A stretch of 64,000 nucleotides of DNA from Molanna angustata (GCA_963576475.1 OY754981.1:12589369-12653368); one strand, 5' to 3'. Positions 44,506-57,889 are shown, numbered from the stretch's first letter. The notes: generated by a model not told the origin, from the letters alone. Made by a program: numbers and translations.

Positions 44506-44725
44506 ACACTTTTAAATTTAACTTCATGTGTCTGTACTGGAATTTTACAATTGATTTTTAGTAATTGGTCTGTCTTTTTTTCATTTCATAGTGTATTTTT
44601 TCTGTTTTTTTTTAACTTTCCATTTTTTCTGTTATAAATTGTTTTTTTACACACTTTTATTTAACTTCATGTGTCTGTACTGGGATTTTACAATTGATTT
44701 TCAGTTGGTAATTGGTCTGTTTTTT
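44506..44725. repeat. Direct duplication of ~75 bp
   Basis: ttacacacttttaaatttaac...tgtctgtactgg...caattgattttnag...taattggtctg occurs at about 44506-44575 and again 138 bases later. Confidence 0.75.
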
Positions 44726-45183
44726 TTCTGTTTTATTTTTTTTTACTATTTGTCCCTTAAATAAATAAAGGAATAAACTACCTTCCCGACCAGTCAGAGC
44801 TCTGAAACTTTATTTGAGAATTCCCGTTGACATTAAATATTTAAACTGTCTCCAGATAAATTCATTCGATATTTTGATAAAATTGAACAATTTTGTTTTT
44901 CAAATAAACTTGGTGTACCTAATTGCTGAAGTATGTAGGTACCATTTATATCGATTCACAATAAATTAGGTCGGTATCATCTTTTCGCAGATGTCCTTCA
45001 GTTTTATATTCATTTCAGTCCTTATGACATTGTCAATACTAGTCTTTTTATGAAAAGGTCTCTATTTTATATATTCCTGGTCATCGAAGCATGGTCTCCT
45101 TAGAAACACTTCTAAGTATCAAGCAATTGTTATTGGTCATCATTGTCTCCTGACTTTCCTTAATAATTTGCAACTTCCATCTC

Positions 45184-46130
45184 TTTTTACTCTCCATACT
45201 ATAGAATAGGGGAGAGTCATGATTTCACAATTTTTAAGAGTTTTTTTTTACATCAATTTCTCAACGGGTATCATGTAGAGAGTGCACACTGTGAGTTTCG
45301 TCATGATGTGTTTGTATGTATGGCGTACGGAAAATCTTTTTTGTGTCCTCTCTACGGACCAAACTGTAAGTCCAATCGACTTCATATTAACATCATAAGT
45401 GTAAAGTGCATAGACCTAGAGCTGATTAGTTTTCCATAGACAATTTTTGATTTCTTCTCTATGAATTCATCATTTACGTTGTTTTTTTTGTGTCCTCTCT
45501 GCAGCCCAAACTATAAGTCCGATTGACTTCATATTCATATCATATGTGTTAAGTCCATAAACTTAGAGCTGATTAGTTTTCCATAGACAACGGTTCATTT
45601 TTTCTCAATGTTTCTCTATGATTTCATCTATTAAAACCGAAAAAATGCTCTCACGACCTGGAAATTAGAGATATTTTAATTTGGCTCTAACTTTTTATAC
45701 AACTCTAAGAATCTTCATAAAACTGTATTCAAAGTTGGTCAATGTTAAAAGAAAAATCTTCAACGGTTTAAAAAATTATATTTTATTTAATGGATTTTTG
45801 TATGAAACGTAAATGTAACAAGAGAATTTTTTTTATGTTTGTCAATGTTCAGTTCTTTGATTTCATATTGATATAAGAGTATTAATATCTTGAACTTAAA
45901 ACTAACTAGCTTTCCATAGATATCATAAAATTTCTTCATATGATATCACGTGTCAAAATTTTCAAAATGCTCTCACGTTCTTTAAAACAAAATTTATCTG
46001 CTTTTATTAAAATATTTCATACATCATGAGCATTCTTTACCATATTGAGATTGTCAACATTTCAAGAAGAAAATATGAAATCTTACTTTGGTGTGGAGAG
46101 TTTAGTGTTGGCCACAACCCACTCGTTTAT
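45184..46130 (+). repeat. Dispersed repeat family B, near full-length copy
   Basis: Starts tttttactctccatactat followed by a hairpin complement ggggagagt, and ends ggtgtggagagtttagtg then gccacaacccactcgttta. Inner blocks (acttcatatt, gctgattagttttccatag) are duplicated at a spacing of about 147 bp. No coding capacity. Probably non-autonomous; short inverted ends are visible. Confidence 0.75.
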
Positions 46131-46810
46131 CAATAATCAATGTACTTATTCCTTATACCAGGGTCACAAAAGGCATTGGGGTCTACATTAATAATAAATT
46201 TTCTTGGCATGAACAGATATCACATGTCAGTAAATCCACTTTCTTTGCCGTACACTCTCTAAATAAATTATTAAAACAATCTTAGCACAATAATACCTCC
46301 TAATGTTGCTTGACTATGCTGATATTAGCTATATTATGTATGCAATGAGTCTAATGTCTTCAAAATGTTTGCATCCGTTTTATCTTTGGACTAAAAAAAT
46401 GATCACATTTCTCATTACCGTAATCTTCTACATTGGCCCAAGATACGGCAACGACGTAATATACATATCTTGTCATTGTTGTACAATGTCCTTTCTAATC
46501 CCAACATACCTCAGTATCTCAAAATTGAATTCACTTAGTTCTTCATTTGAAGTACAGTCAACAACACTATGGAATAATCTTTATATAATTAAACATATTC
46601 ATTAAACATGATCAAAAAAAGGCTATGGCGAAAAAATCTATCAGATAATACTTGATTTCTTCTTCCTCTCCTAACACTTTTGTTTTCCTATATTTGCAAT
46701 GAATTGTTCTAAAATTCATTTATTTTTTTTATCTTTTCCTTTGTTACTGTTATCTTTATAATCTTTATTTTTGTAATGTACATTAAAACCATATAATGAA
46801 AATAATAATT
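46131..46810. other. AT-rich stretch, no gene seen
   Basis: A 100-codon plus-strand frame at 46303-46605 (TTG start) has faint LINE-like character (MLLDYADISYIMYAM; later SFEVQSTTLWNNL) and may be an eroded RT C-terminus. Not strong enough to call. Confidence 0.35.
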
Positions 46811-46812
46811 AA

Positions 46813-47005
46813 CGCTTCCTTGCACCCTGCGCAAGTGGCGAGTTTATTGCAATACGTCAATTTCTTCCAACTAACCGGTGTTTCCAGCCCAGAGAAGTTA
46901 TATTTGCGTGAGAAATGAATTTAAATAAATTTCTCTTCTGCTGGGAATCGAACCCAGGACGCCTGCACAGATGCCAAACGGCTTACCAACTGTGCCACGG
47001 CTGAC
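46813..47005 (-). repeat. tRNA-derived SINE family 2, copy 1
   Basis: On the minus strand the head carries the A-box word tggcacagttgg (complement near 46987-46999) and the B-box gggttcgattccc (complement near 46942-46955), correctly spaced for a tRNA-like pol III promoter. An aattyattctca body and a tail with gaagaaattgacgtattgc follow. A second copy is at 58945-59120. Confidence 0.8.
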
Positions 47006-47342
47006 GGCGTATATTGTATATTAACATCAACTCTGCTTGGTTAGAAGAAATTGCCGTTTGGCAATAATCCCGCCAGTGTACAAATTATATGCGCAAGAAG
47101 TTACTAAATAAATAAATACCAATTATGTATGTTCTGTATTTAAATTTGTTTGCTTTTATTAACATCTGCGTTTGACATTTGGTGTTTGACATTGGTAGAA
47201 TGAATATAAACAATATTCTGGCTGACGTGAAATATTTTTCAACTTTCATGACATTGAAAAGTGTGAACAAATTTTTTTTGACTATATTGTTTGATATTTG
47301 TCGTGGACAAGAAAATCAAGAATCATTAAAATCAAGACTATT

Positions 47343-48352
47343 CCAACTGTCGATTCGTTCATGAGAATTCAATTCTCTGAATGAATCGACATTATTAAGC
47401 CAAGATGCGTGTAGGTACGAAGGAAATTTTTTTATGGCGTAGTGGACTTTTTGCATGCTAATAGCACCAGCTAGAGGCCTCGCAGCATATATGTTCCCAT
47501 ACATGGATTTACTCAGAATTCGGAGTAGAATATTTTATGTGAGTTTTGTGTGTGTGTGTGTGTGTCTGTGTGTGGGTGTGTGTCTGTGGGGGTTCCCCCC
47601 CCTCTTATAACTTTTGATCCGCTTAATTTACAGAGCCCAAATTTTCAGATTATATAAACAGTTATAGGCCTACAATACTCAGAATTGTGAATTTTTGTTT
47701 CAGTCAGGTGTTATCAACTTTTGAATTTTTACTTTATTTTTCCATATATCTCAGAAACCATTAAAGCTAAAACGCTGAAAATTGGTATAAAGATAGACAG
47801 ATATAAAATCTCTAATAAATTTTTTTTTAAAAATTACACAGATTCTTAAACATTTTTTATTAAGAAAAATATTTTTTTTACGTTTATTTAGTATAACTGC
47901 CTATATTTTAAAATTTTTTAAAAATATCGAAAAAAGCCGTAACACCCCAACTAGATAATTTAATTTTCTATAAAAAATATTTACATTGTATTAGCACATC
48001 TCAAATTTTTTTTAACAATTTTTATAAAAATTGAATTTAGTGACGACATTGCTTCATACAATTTGTCTGGCAGTCGCTTACACACAATATCTAAGAAGTG
48101 ATACTAATCTCCAAACATACATACATACATACCATCATGCTGTTTTCATATTCTGGGTAGGATCAAAGGACTGACCTCCATGCTATCTTATCTTGAAATA
48201 CATACCTAGGTACATGTGTTGTATAGAAAACCAAATATCTTAAAATATTAAATAATTTGTATTTAGGGGTTTATAGTTTGGTACTTATTCTTCAACTATA
48301 CGTACTATCGCTATCGACAGTTGGATCTTATGTGTTACATGCAACTAGTTAA
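47343..48352 (+). repeat. Family A, near full-length copy
   Basis: Starts ccaactgtcgattcgttca with a neighbouring hairpin (gagaattc...gaattctc type). It has a GT-rich tract at 47551-47600, a ccccccctcttataactttt block and a (catacata) patch near 48115, and ends ctatcgacagttgg at 48324, with shared sequence continuing to about 48352 (ttacatgcaactagtt). The two ccaactgtcgat ends are inverted. Closest to 56764-57772. Confidence 0.75.
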
Positions 48353-50600
48353 TAATAAAATGTATGTCTACTTCAAAGATTGTAATTACACAGAACTAGA
48401 GACTATTTAAAATCACATTATGTTTATTTTTATAAATGAATGTGTTATAAAAAATTACATAACTTAGGTAGGTACATTTAAAAAAATCTATTGAAGTTTC
48501 TCGTTAAGACACTTCACGTTAAAATGTTATAAAGAACAACATACCTGTATCATACATATAAAAAGACTCAGGAAAATGAGGTATTTCATTGTTACAACTT
48601 GTAAATAGACTATTGTTAATCTCAACACGAAGAGGTACAAAATACTTGTGATGTTTAATCAGAGAGTTAACTTGCTCTTATAGGCGTATTTAATTACGGT
48701 CCATTGTTAATAATGATATCACTGCGACTGATTAATTCATCATTTATAAACCTCACGTAAGACTTGGATATCATTACTGTTTAAGATTTACCTTCATGAC
48801 ACTACATGGTGAACGGGGCTATTGAATATTATTAAAAACACAACACTCAAAGGTTAAACAGTGGTATGATGTTTCTATTTAATTTGAAGTTTACTTTGTC
48901 AACTACGAATGAGTTGAGTATTTGACATTATTATGTTCCCTTCTATATGCAGACTTAGAGATTTGCCAATGCACTCTACTGGATCTGAAGTCTGACAACA
49001 TCGGATTTTGAAGGGTTGACCGTGTCTTTTCCTTGGAATATTTAATAGGGAATCGAATCAAAAGAAATTGCATTAACTGTTTTAGGCCGACTTATCCACA
49101 CCGATGATACATATTATATGTACATATGTTTCTGTCACAATTAAACGATTGATCACTCAATTGAACAATATAAAATAATGTTACGACGGTCGGTCGAAAA
49201 ACTTTTATGACACACGCCGTAGACTTTTTAAGACATTTTATATATAGACACGTTATATGAGAAGAAAACGCTCTTTGAAAATGGTACAGTTTAACGAATT
49301 CTTACAATATCACCAAGAAAGAGCACACGCGGCTGAAAACATTTAGTGAGAAAGAGATGATACAATAATATTTATTCAAACACACACTGCAGACAAAATA
49401 TTTTATTTTTTACTCCAGTGCAATCACATTATAATTTATTATCTAGATAATGACTATGAAAGAGACGAACTTATTTTAAGTTATAGCTGTGTGAAAAAGC
49501 TGATACAACACCAGAATCCCTCTGCATATCAACAAGCAAATATGACTGACTCCTCTCTTGTTTATTCGAAATAAAAATATCAATCGAAAATCTATAAGTA
49601 TAAATATTAGTTATCGAATAAATATTGATAAATATGTGAGTAATAAAGTCGAGAATGTAATTCAATTGACTTTTATTCACATACAAATATGTATATATTT
49701 ACAATTCACAATATATAATTACGATACTCAAAATATGCATGCTAATATTTACAAATAATAATACTACACGATGTTTATGGTGTCGGCCTTGGCAGAAAAA
49801 TGACGCGCTCATTCAATATATCGAATGCACCCGACTAATGCATTTGGGTATCTCCGTCGACACGAAGATATCACAAATATGTAGCACGAAATGATTTATC
49901 TGGTCGTTCCTTCACAGTTCTAACGTAATTTTTACATGTTATGTATCATCCATAGAATTATAATATACTAGAATTCTCATTCCCATACAAACTCTCGCTG
50001 TATACGAGAATCCGGCTATTGTCTATGTATGTGTAATACTGTCGGTAAGCGTTGTACGTATATTACCACTCAGTATGACTGTGTGTGTAAATAATGTTGC
50101 AAACAGTTAAAAAATTCCACATAATATACTGCGATAGTGAAGTTGATTTTCTGTTTTTTTTTTGATAAAAAAACTGTTAACTCTAACACTTTACCGAATT
50201 ACTTTGAAAATGTTAATTGTTCGAATGTGAATATAACGTAAATCTGACATTGACCGTGTTACGAGTTAAGTGGCGCCCCTGGTGTTATAAAATATAAACA
50301 AACATATCGGTATGTGAACTGAATAAGATCATATTTGACGTTTTCTTCACATAAAACAAAAAACTCAAACTCTCAAGAATGCCTGGAGATATATTTTAGT
50401 ACGCCAAATCTCTTATAATTACGTCCCGTAAAATCTACGTAAGTTTAACGAAGATTTATGCACGAAATTAATCGATACAATAAGAATTAAATTAAATTAT
50501 ATCATCTTAAAAAAAAATTGCTTTTTAATAAGTAGTATATTTAAACCAATGGATTAAATATATTTAAACCATTTTGTCTAAAAAATGAATTTTCACACTT
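48353..50600. other. 2.2 kb without a supportable gene
   Basis: Only short frames. Slightly less AT-rich words (cgacggtcggtcg near 49185; ggcgcccctgg near 50272) may be repeat scraps. Confidence 0.4.
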
Positions 50601-50602
50601 AG

Positions 50603-50725
50603 ATGGGGGGTGGCAATGCGGTTAGAGCGATCAGAATAGGAATCCAGAAGTCGCGAGTTCGAATCCTGCCACGGCCGATTTCGTTCACCTATATCAGAAG
50701 CATTAAAGCTTATTTTATGAGGATG
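50603..50725 (+). repeat. tRNA-derived SINE family 1, copy 3
   Basis: The head ggtggcaatgcggttagagc and later gttcgaatcctgccac gives a 6-bp acceptor-like pairing (gtggca/tgccac) and a B-box. The T-stem no longer pairs, so this is a SINE head rather than a tRNA gene. cggccgatttcgttcaccta follows, as in the other copies. Confidence 0.75.
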
Positions 50726-51500
50726 TATGATCTCGTATATGTTTTTGTTACAAGGGTATATTCAGTATTTTTGAAAAGCGCATCCAATGCGCAGCGCCCA
50801 TGTGAACGCTAAGTTTTATAGTTCAAGAAAGAAGATCAATATGTACATTTTTTTATTTTATTAGACTCTATTATTTGTACCTTGAATAAATAAATAAATA
50901 ATTCTGGTGTGAATGCACAATTAAATTTAATACGCTACGGTGCGTGTTTGAAACGATAAATGTCGTACTATGTGGGTCTGACTTTCCATCAGCATTTTTT
51001 GATGAGGCAATATGTACATCGCATGAGTGAAATTTAATTCGACAAATCTCATACACGTTCGCGGTCCATTGTTTGGGTGTGTCCACTCCAAATACAAACT
51101 TTTTTCACAGATACGTTTGATAATTTAACGAAAACCCATATTTACACGGATGGTATTTATTTATAATATTGAAATGACGTTGTACGTGATGCTATTCAAA
51201 TTTCAATAGAAAATCGGTCCCGCTGTAAATAACGTGTAAATGGAATAATTTTGAATATTAAGGGGATATTTTAAATAAGTTAATAAGGGGACCCTTTTTT
51301 TCCTAAACAAATTATACACGGCAAATAGGTGATTCACCGAAAAGGCGCCAAATCGGAAAATTTATTTGCATGTTTATTCATAAGGCTTATTATACTCTTT
51401 TAATTAAAATATGGTAGGAATTTCTAACAAAACACGAGTAACTTTTAGGTTTTTTGCGAATAAATTGCGAAAAATATACAATCAGTGTTTATGCAGTAAT
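50726..51500. other. AT-rich spacer, no gene seen
   Basis: No supportable feature. Confidence 0.4.
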
Positions 51501-51507
51501 CATTTTT

Positions 51508-51691
51508 CCAACTTTCGATTTGTTCAATAGAGAAAACATTTCTCTTAACATATAGACAAAGTATCAAGCCAAGATACGATTTAGATTTGTATGTCAAGTC
51601 TATATTTTTCACGGTTTTTTCAACTTTGAACGCAACATATATGTTCTATATCATTCTATGGATTTACTCGGAATTCAGAGTAGAACATTTA

Positions 51692-51738
<47 letters not shown>

Positions 51739-52250
51739 GGTGTGTGACCCCCTTATAATTGTTGATCCGCTCAATACACAGAGTTTTAAATTTAAAAATA
51801 TATAGAAAATTAATCAAATAAAAGACTTTTATACTCAGAATTTAGAATTTTGGTTTCAGTCAGGGGTGATCAACTTTTGAATTTTTTCTTTATTTTTCCA
51901 TTTATCTCAAAAACCATAAAAGCTAGAATGTTGAAAATTTGTACAAACAAAGACAAATATAAAATCTCGCATTTAATTTGTTTTAAAAAGTTTCAGAGTT
52001 TCCCAAACATTTTTTAATGATAAATTTATGTGTTTTAATGCCTATATATCAAAAAAGGCGAAACACCCTCAACTAGATAATTTAATTTTCTATAAAAAAT
52101 ATTGACATAACAGTAGTACATTCATAACTTTTTTTAACATTTTTGTTAGACAGTTTCATACAATTTGTTAGGCAGTATACACACAATATCTCACTCAATA
52201 GTTTGATACCTATTTAATCTTCAAAAATACATACATAGCATCATGTTGTC
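51508..52250 (+). repeat. Family A, copy with (GT)n expansion
   Basis: Starts ccaactttcgatttgttca, then gaattcagagtagaacat, a (GT)n tract at about 51693-51736, ttgatccgctcaat, the cagtcagggg block and gttaggcagt. More diverged than the 47.3 and 57 kb copies. The far terminus is not clear. Confidence 0.65.
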
Positions 52251-52850
52251 CAATATTTTTTGTTGGTATAAATCATACATCGTATAATTTTCTCTAGAAT
52301 CTTTGAAATATCGAATGCAGCAGTTGTATTTAATGGTGAAAATTTCGTAAATGCATAGGAATACAAACGAATAAACATTAAAGACCAATTTTTCGATGAG
52401 TGATTTAATAATTAATAAATGAAATCACAACTTTTTACACCACTAAATATTTTTTATTGTAACTAGTAAAGAAGATTAAAGAGCATATAAATTTTTCCTC
52501 TGAGGATGCTTGCTGCGTATAATTTATTTATTTAATTTAGGGGGAAACATACAGCAATTTATTACCCATAAATTAAATTAATAACAAATATCAGTAATTT
52601 GCCAAAATAGTTCCCACAACATGCGTATTACAAAAAAAGACAAGTTAGCTTAAAAAATATACAGTGGAGTGAGTTTAAAACTAAATTAAAATTAAAGTGT
52701 ACAGCTTAAAAAATAACAAAGAATATAAACAAGATAAGAAATTCAAAATTAGGTATATAGATAATGAGGTATGTAGGAATTGCGGGGAGTGGGAAGGGAA
52801 TAAAGGGGATTGGTATTCCATGCCTCGTGTCACTGCGTTTTTGCTGATAT
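52251..52850. other. AT-rich spacer, no gene seen
   Basis: No supportable feature. Confidence 0.4.
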
Positions 52851-53519
52851 TTTCTTCTTCTTCGTTTCCTGAATGCTGAGGGTCGCGATTTATGGGGCCG
52901 CCAATGGACAGAACTAGTCGCCTCCAGTCCTCTCTGCCCTCCGCAGCTCGCACCGCCGAATAAAGGTCGTTCCCAGTCATCTCCTTAATTTGGTCACACC
53001 ATTGCGCAGGACATCTGCCTCTACTTCTTTGGCTCTCTCCTGGCGATGTGACCAAAGAAGCTCAATACCTGGCGGCTGCATACTGTAGACAATCTTTCTT
53101 TTATCTTGAGCTCTTTAAGGACCGAGTCATTTGTTCTTCTTGCAGTACACGGAATCCTCAAAATGCGACGCCAACACCACATTTCAAATGCGTCAATCCT
53201 GTCACGATCACGCGACTTCATTGTCCAGGTTTAGGCTGCATATAGGGATATTGGGAAGATAAGGGTTCTGCTGATTTTAATTTTGGTGGAGTTGGAAATA
53301 TCTCGATCTTTCCAGATCTTGTTCAGACGTGTAAAAGCATTTTTAGCCATGGCTATTCGTCTTTTTATTTCCTTCTCACACCCACCCTCGGCACTGATTT
53401 CAGAACCTAGGTATACAAAGTCCTTAACAGTTTCCAGACCTTGCAGTCTTCCCATAAGCTGTAGGAGATTTGCCCTGTCAATAATCATGAGTTTGCTGAT
53501 ATACTCCTGCGATATTGTC
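52851..53519 (-). pseudogene. RTE-like LINE remnant, minus strand, (GAA)n tail
   Basis: Across several frame changes the minus strand reads FVYLGSEISAEGGCEKEIKRR, AFTRLNKIWKDRDIS, RIDAFEMWCWRRILRIPCTA, LSFFGHIAR, RGRCPAQWCDQIKEMTG and AEGREDWRRLV, ending in a GAAGAA tail at 52856-52864. This is the post-RT and C-terminal region of a widespread arthropod LINE. It differs from the 55-56.7 kb family. Confidence 0.82.
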
Positions 53520-54315
53520 TAGTGAAAGCGCTGAGGCTAGTTAAATTCATACTCTTTTTGGATTAAAATATTGTTAGATTTTATTTATATAAATAAATTT
53601 AAGTATAATCAATAAATAGTAATAGCATTCAAGATCAATTTTAAAATTAATATTGTTGCATACATATTATCATATCAAGATAGGATTTCATCTTGCATTA
53701 GCTAGAAGTTGATAAGTGCAAGCTTATGGCCAAAGTTAATTTTGATCGTCGTTTATCTTGAAATTTAAACTCACAGTTAGTCACGTAGGTACCTCCTACA
53801 TTAGACCTGTCTCTTCTTAGGATATCTTAGAGTGATACAAGTAAAAGTGATTAAAAAATAGATTTTCGCTGTGAGTTTAACACATTTTTGAGGGTTAGAG
53901 ATAAAATAAAGTGTTTGCACCATGCATTGTTTCAGTAAATGTTCAAAGTTTAAGAAAGAGCCAAGGTTGTTAAATATAAGTGCTGTTTCTAACTGTACCT
54001 ATGCATAGAATAAATTTATCTTGAGAAATCTAAGATAAATATATGTACATATCTTATTCAACTACCTTTCATAAGGATTTTATATGAAGATCTTATCTTT
54101 TGATTATTTCGCATAATTGACTTATTTTTTTATAACTCTCTACATATATGTATATTAATACGTGAAGGGAAAACTTCGGACTACTTTTTAAGCAACATAC
54201 GTGCACGGAGGAGTTAGATATTTGGCATAGTTGAAGTTTATATAGAGGAGTGCATAATGCAAATATTTATGAGTAGGTACATAATGTGTTAAAAGAACAT
54301 TAAAATATATAAATT
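53520..54315. other. AT-rich spacer, no gene seen
   Basis: A loose inverted pair (aactcacag near 53770 and ctgtgagtt near 53872) is the only structure noticed. Confidence 0.4.
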
Positions 54316-54825
54316 ACTTGCATATAACACATGAGATCCAACTGTCGATAGCGATGTATAATTGAAGAAAAAATACCAAACTATAAACAGTTAAACACAA
54401 ATTATTTAATATTTTAAGATATTTTGTTTTCTATATAAAACATGTAAGTATATATGTCAGGATATAGGATAGCATGGAGGTCAGTCTGTTTTTCCTACTT
54501 AGAATATGAAAACATCATGATGGTATGTACATAATATGTATGTTTGGAGATTACATAGGTAACAAACTATTGAGTGAAATATTGTTAAGTGTAGGTATAC
54601 TACTACTGCATTCAACGGATCAAAAGTTATTAGAGAGGGGACACACATACACACACACACCCTCACACACACACTGAGTAAATCCATGTCTAGATGTTTT
54701 TTGACTTAAAGTTGAATAACCATGAAAAATATAGTAGTCTATACCTGGCATATAAATTTCGCGTATCTTGTCTTGATACTTTGTCGATATGTAAAGTAAA
54801 ATAAATTGACCAAATCGACAGTTGG
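54316..54825 (-). repeat. Family A, internally deleted copy
   Basis: The outer end (catataacacatgagatcc, aactgtcgatagcg) and the other end (accaaatcgacagttgg at 54825) are both present. The middle is shortened to about half the length of the 57 kb copy. A CA-rich tract lies at 54643-54680. Confidence 0.7.
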
Positions 54826-54839
54826 ATAAAATAAAGATA

Positions 54840-56760
54840 ATTTCAGACTTATAAAAGAGAAGCAAAAGAGAATTATAAAGTGTGCAAGAAGGTAGTCAAA
54901 GACACAGTAAAAAGGGAAAAAGATGGTATAAAAGAGAAATAAAGCCTGAAAATAGCCAACGACTTTCCTGGAAACATGAAAATGTTCTGGAAATGCGTAG
55001 CGAAAAGAAAAAATGGAACTGTGAAAGCTTCGAAAGGAATAAATGATAAAGATGGAAAAATAATTATGGACGAAGACGGCGTGAAAGAACGATGGAAGGA
55101 ATATTTCAAGGAACTGTATGATAGCGGAGTAAGTGGGGACGTGAGTCAAAGAACATGGCAAGTTAGCGAAAGTGATAAGGATGAAATAACGCAAGAAGAA
55201 GTGTTTGAAGCAGTAAAACACGCAAAAGCGGGGAAAGCTGCCGGATATGACAGTGTATCAGCTGAACTTATAAAATATGGCGGCGAACAGACGTTGGAGT
55301 GGTGTCTCTCTCTTTTCAACAAATGTTGGGAAGAAGGACACACTCCCTCAGACTGGAGAAATGCAGTCGTGGTACCTTTGTATAAAGGTAAAGGATCGAA
55401 GCTCGACTGCAAAAACTATAGAGCCATAAGTTTATTAAGCGCAGTTGGTAAGATGTATGCAAGGATCCTGGATCAAAGAGTGCGAAAGATTACAGAAAGC
55501 AAGATATGGGATGTCCAAGGTGCGTTTGTGGGCGGCAGAGGATGTATAGACCAAATTTTTTCTCTGCGCACGGTCACAGAAAAGGTTCTGGATAAAAATC
55601 AGAAAATTTTCTGTGCCTTCATAGACCTAGAAAAGGCGTATGATAAAGTTGTTAGAGAAAAATTATGGGATATACTAGCAGTGTATGGAGTGAAGAGCAA
55701 ACTAATACGCGCAATCGCGTCATTATATGAGAACAGCGAAGCATGTGTTCGTGTCAACGACACAGTGACAACGTGGTTCTCTATAAATAATGACGTTAGA
55801 CAAGGGTGCGTGCTATCTCCATGGCTCTTTAACTTGTACATTGATTTCTGCATAAGAGCCCTTAAGGATGAAAGCAAGGGTCTGAAATTGAGTACCGTAA
55901 TGGTGCGAGATTTGATGTATGCAGACAATAAAGTTCTATTAGCAGAAAGTATGGAAGAGTTACAGTATCTTGTAAGTATGGTTTATGAAGGATGTATAGA
56001 GAACGGACTTAGGATGAATGCCAGCAAATCAAAGACAATGGTCTTTGAAAAGAGTGAAAGCAGAACAGCGTGTAAAATAAGAGTAGAGAACGAATGGCTC
56101 GAGCAAGTCGATGAATATGTATACTTGGGAAGCATATTTCAACGGAACGGACGACTCGATAAAGAGATCGAAAGAAGAGTTATGGCAGGAAACAGAGTGA
56201 ATGGAGCACTAAGACCAATTATGAATGATCGCAACATATCAAAGGATGCCAAAGTTGCCATTCATAACGCCATCGTAGTGCCAACCTTGACGTATGCAAG
56301 TGAAACCTGGACTTGGCAGAAGACGCATGAAAGTAGAATAAATGCAGTTGAAATGAGATCGTTAAGAAGGATTTGTAATAGAACGATGTATGACCGGGTA
56401 AGAAATGAGGACATAAGGAAAGAATGTAAGATGAAGAAAGATGTCATTACTAGAATGAAAGTGAACACATTGAGATGGTTTGGTCACATGGGGAGAATGA
56501 ATGAGGAGCGCCTGACGAAGAAAATATACAGAGCGGAAAGGAATGGAATGAGAGGTCGGGGACGCCCAAGAAAGGGGTGGCACGACCATGTGAACGAAAT
56601 TTTGAAAGACGGAAATGTTAGAAGTGTGAGCAATAGACGAACATGTATGAGACGATGCATGAATGTGGACGAGGCGAGAGATGCTTGCCAGGATAGAAAG
56701 ATGTGGCGTTCGGTTCTCTCTGCGTACCCCGCAAGGGTCATGGCGTGATGGTATGTATGT
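54840..56760 (+). mobile_element. 5'-truncated RTE-like LINE with (TATG)n tail
   Basis: About 1.9 kb carrying only the RT and C-terminal part of ORF2. Coding similarity begins near 54840, a stop at about 54940 interrupts, and an open frame runs from 54976. The 3' end is tggtatgtatgtatg. It lies between two minus-strand family A copies. Confidence 0.88.
54976..56748 (+). pseudogene. RTE-like reverse transcriptase with altered active site (YADN)
   Basis: 590 codons open from ATG. WKEYFKELYD and AELIKYGG precede RT; then FIDLEKAYDKV (about residue 215) and RQGCVLSPWLFNLY (about 275). The catalytic box reads LMYADNKVLL (about 315; codons 55918-55929) where YADD is expected. The second aspartate binds catalytic metal, so polymerase activity should be lost. 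After RT come YVYLGSIFQRNG, SETWTWQKT, LRWFGHMGRM (about 500) and GRGRPRKGWHDHV. The endonuclease part is missing through 5' truncation, so this was never autonomous, despite the long open frame. It is nearly identical to 41647-42285 where they overlap. Confidence 0.9.
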
Positions 56761-56763
56761 ATG

Positions 56764-57772
56764 CATGTAACACGTGAGATTCAACTGTCGATAGCGATAG
56801 TATGTATAGTTGAAGAATAAGTACCAAACAATAAACCCATAAATACAAATTATTTAATATTTTAAGATATTTGGTTTTCTATACAACACATGTACCTAGG
56901 TATGTATGTCAAGATAGGATAGTATGGAGGTCAGTCCTTTGATCCTACCCAGAATATGAAAACAGCATGATGGTTTGTATGTATGTTTGGAGATTAGTAT
57001 CAAACTATTAAGTCTTCTTAGATATTGTGTGTAGGCTACTGCCATACAAATTGTATGAAGCAATGTCGTCACTAAATTCAATTTTTATAAAAATTGTTAA
57101 AAAAATTTTGAGATGTGCTTATACAATGTCAATATTTTTTTAGAAAATTAAATTATCTAGTTGGGGTGTTTCGATATGTTCAAAAAAAATTGGAAATATA
57201 GGCAGATAAACTCATTAATTTATCATAAAAAAATATTTTTCTTAATAAAAAATGTTTGAGAAACCCAGGAATTTTTAAAAAAAAATTAATTTGAGATTTT
57301 GTATTTGTCTATGTTCATACCAATTTTCAGCGTTCTAGCTTTTATGGTTTCTGAGATATATAGAAATATAAACCAAAATTTCAAAAGTTGATAACCCCTG
57401 ACTGAAACAAAAATTCACAATTCTGAGTATAAAAGTTTTGTAGGCCTATAACTGTTTTATATATTCTGAAAATTTGGGCTCTGTAAATTGAGCGGATCAA
57501 AAGTTATAAGGGGGGACGGACACACACAGACACACACACCCTCACACATACAGACACATACACACACACACAAAACTCACATAAAATGTTCTGCTCCGAA
57601 TTCTGAGTAAATCCATGTATGGGAACATATATGCTGCGAGGTCTCAAGTTGATGTTATTAGCATGCAAAAAGTCCACTACGCCATAAAAAATGTTCCTTC
57701 GTACACGCATCTTGGCTTAATAATGTCGATTCATTCAGAGAATCGAATTCTCATGAACGAATCGACAGTTGG
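56764..57772 (-). repeat. Family A, near full-length copy
   Basis: Begins directly after the LINE tail (catgtaacacgtgagattc, aactgtcgatagcg) and ends gaacgaatcgacagttgg. It includes gatcctacccagaatatg, a CA tract at 57517-57575 and the ctcataaaatgttctgctcc block. Very similar to 47343-48352 in the opposite orientation. Confidence 0.75.
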
Positions 57773-57889
57773 AATACATAATTTACTGTGAAAAAAATGG
57801 TACTTAAACAATCAAACTTTGCAATATGTGAAAAGAAAACATTGTACCTACTCCTTGTTGAAAACATAATGTTTTTATCATAGATCAGA

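Noticed and set aside
46938..47003. A real tRNA gene on the minus strand
   Set aside because: A and B boxes are good, but it is continuous with a SINE body repeated at 58945-59120.
50603..50680. A real tRNA gene
   Set aside because: Acceptor ends pair and a B-box is present, but the T-stem and anticodon arm do not fold, and related copies show it is a SINE head.
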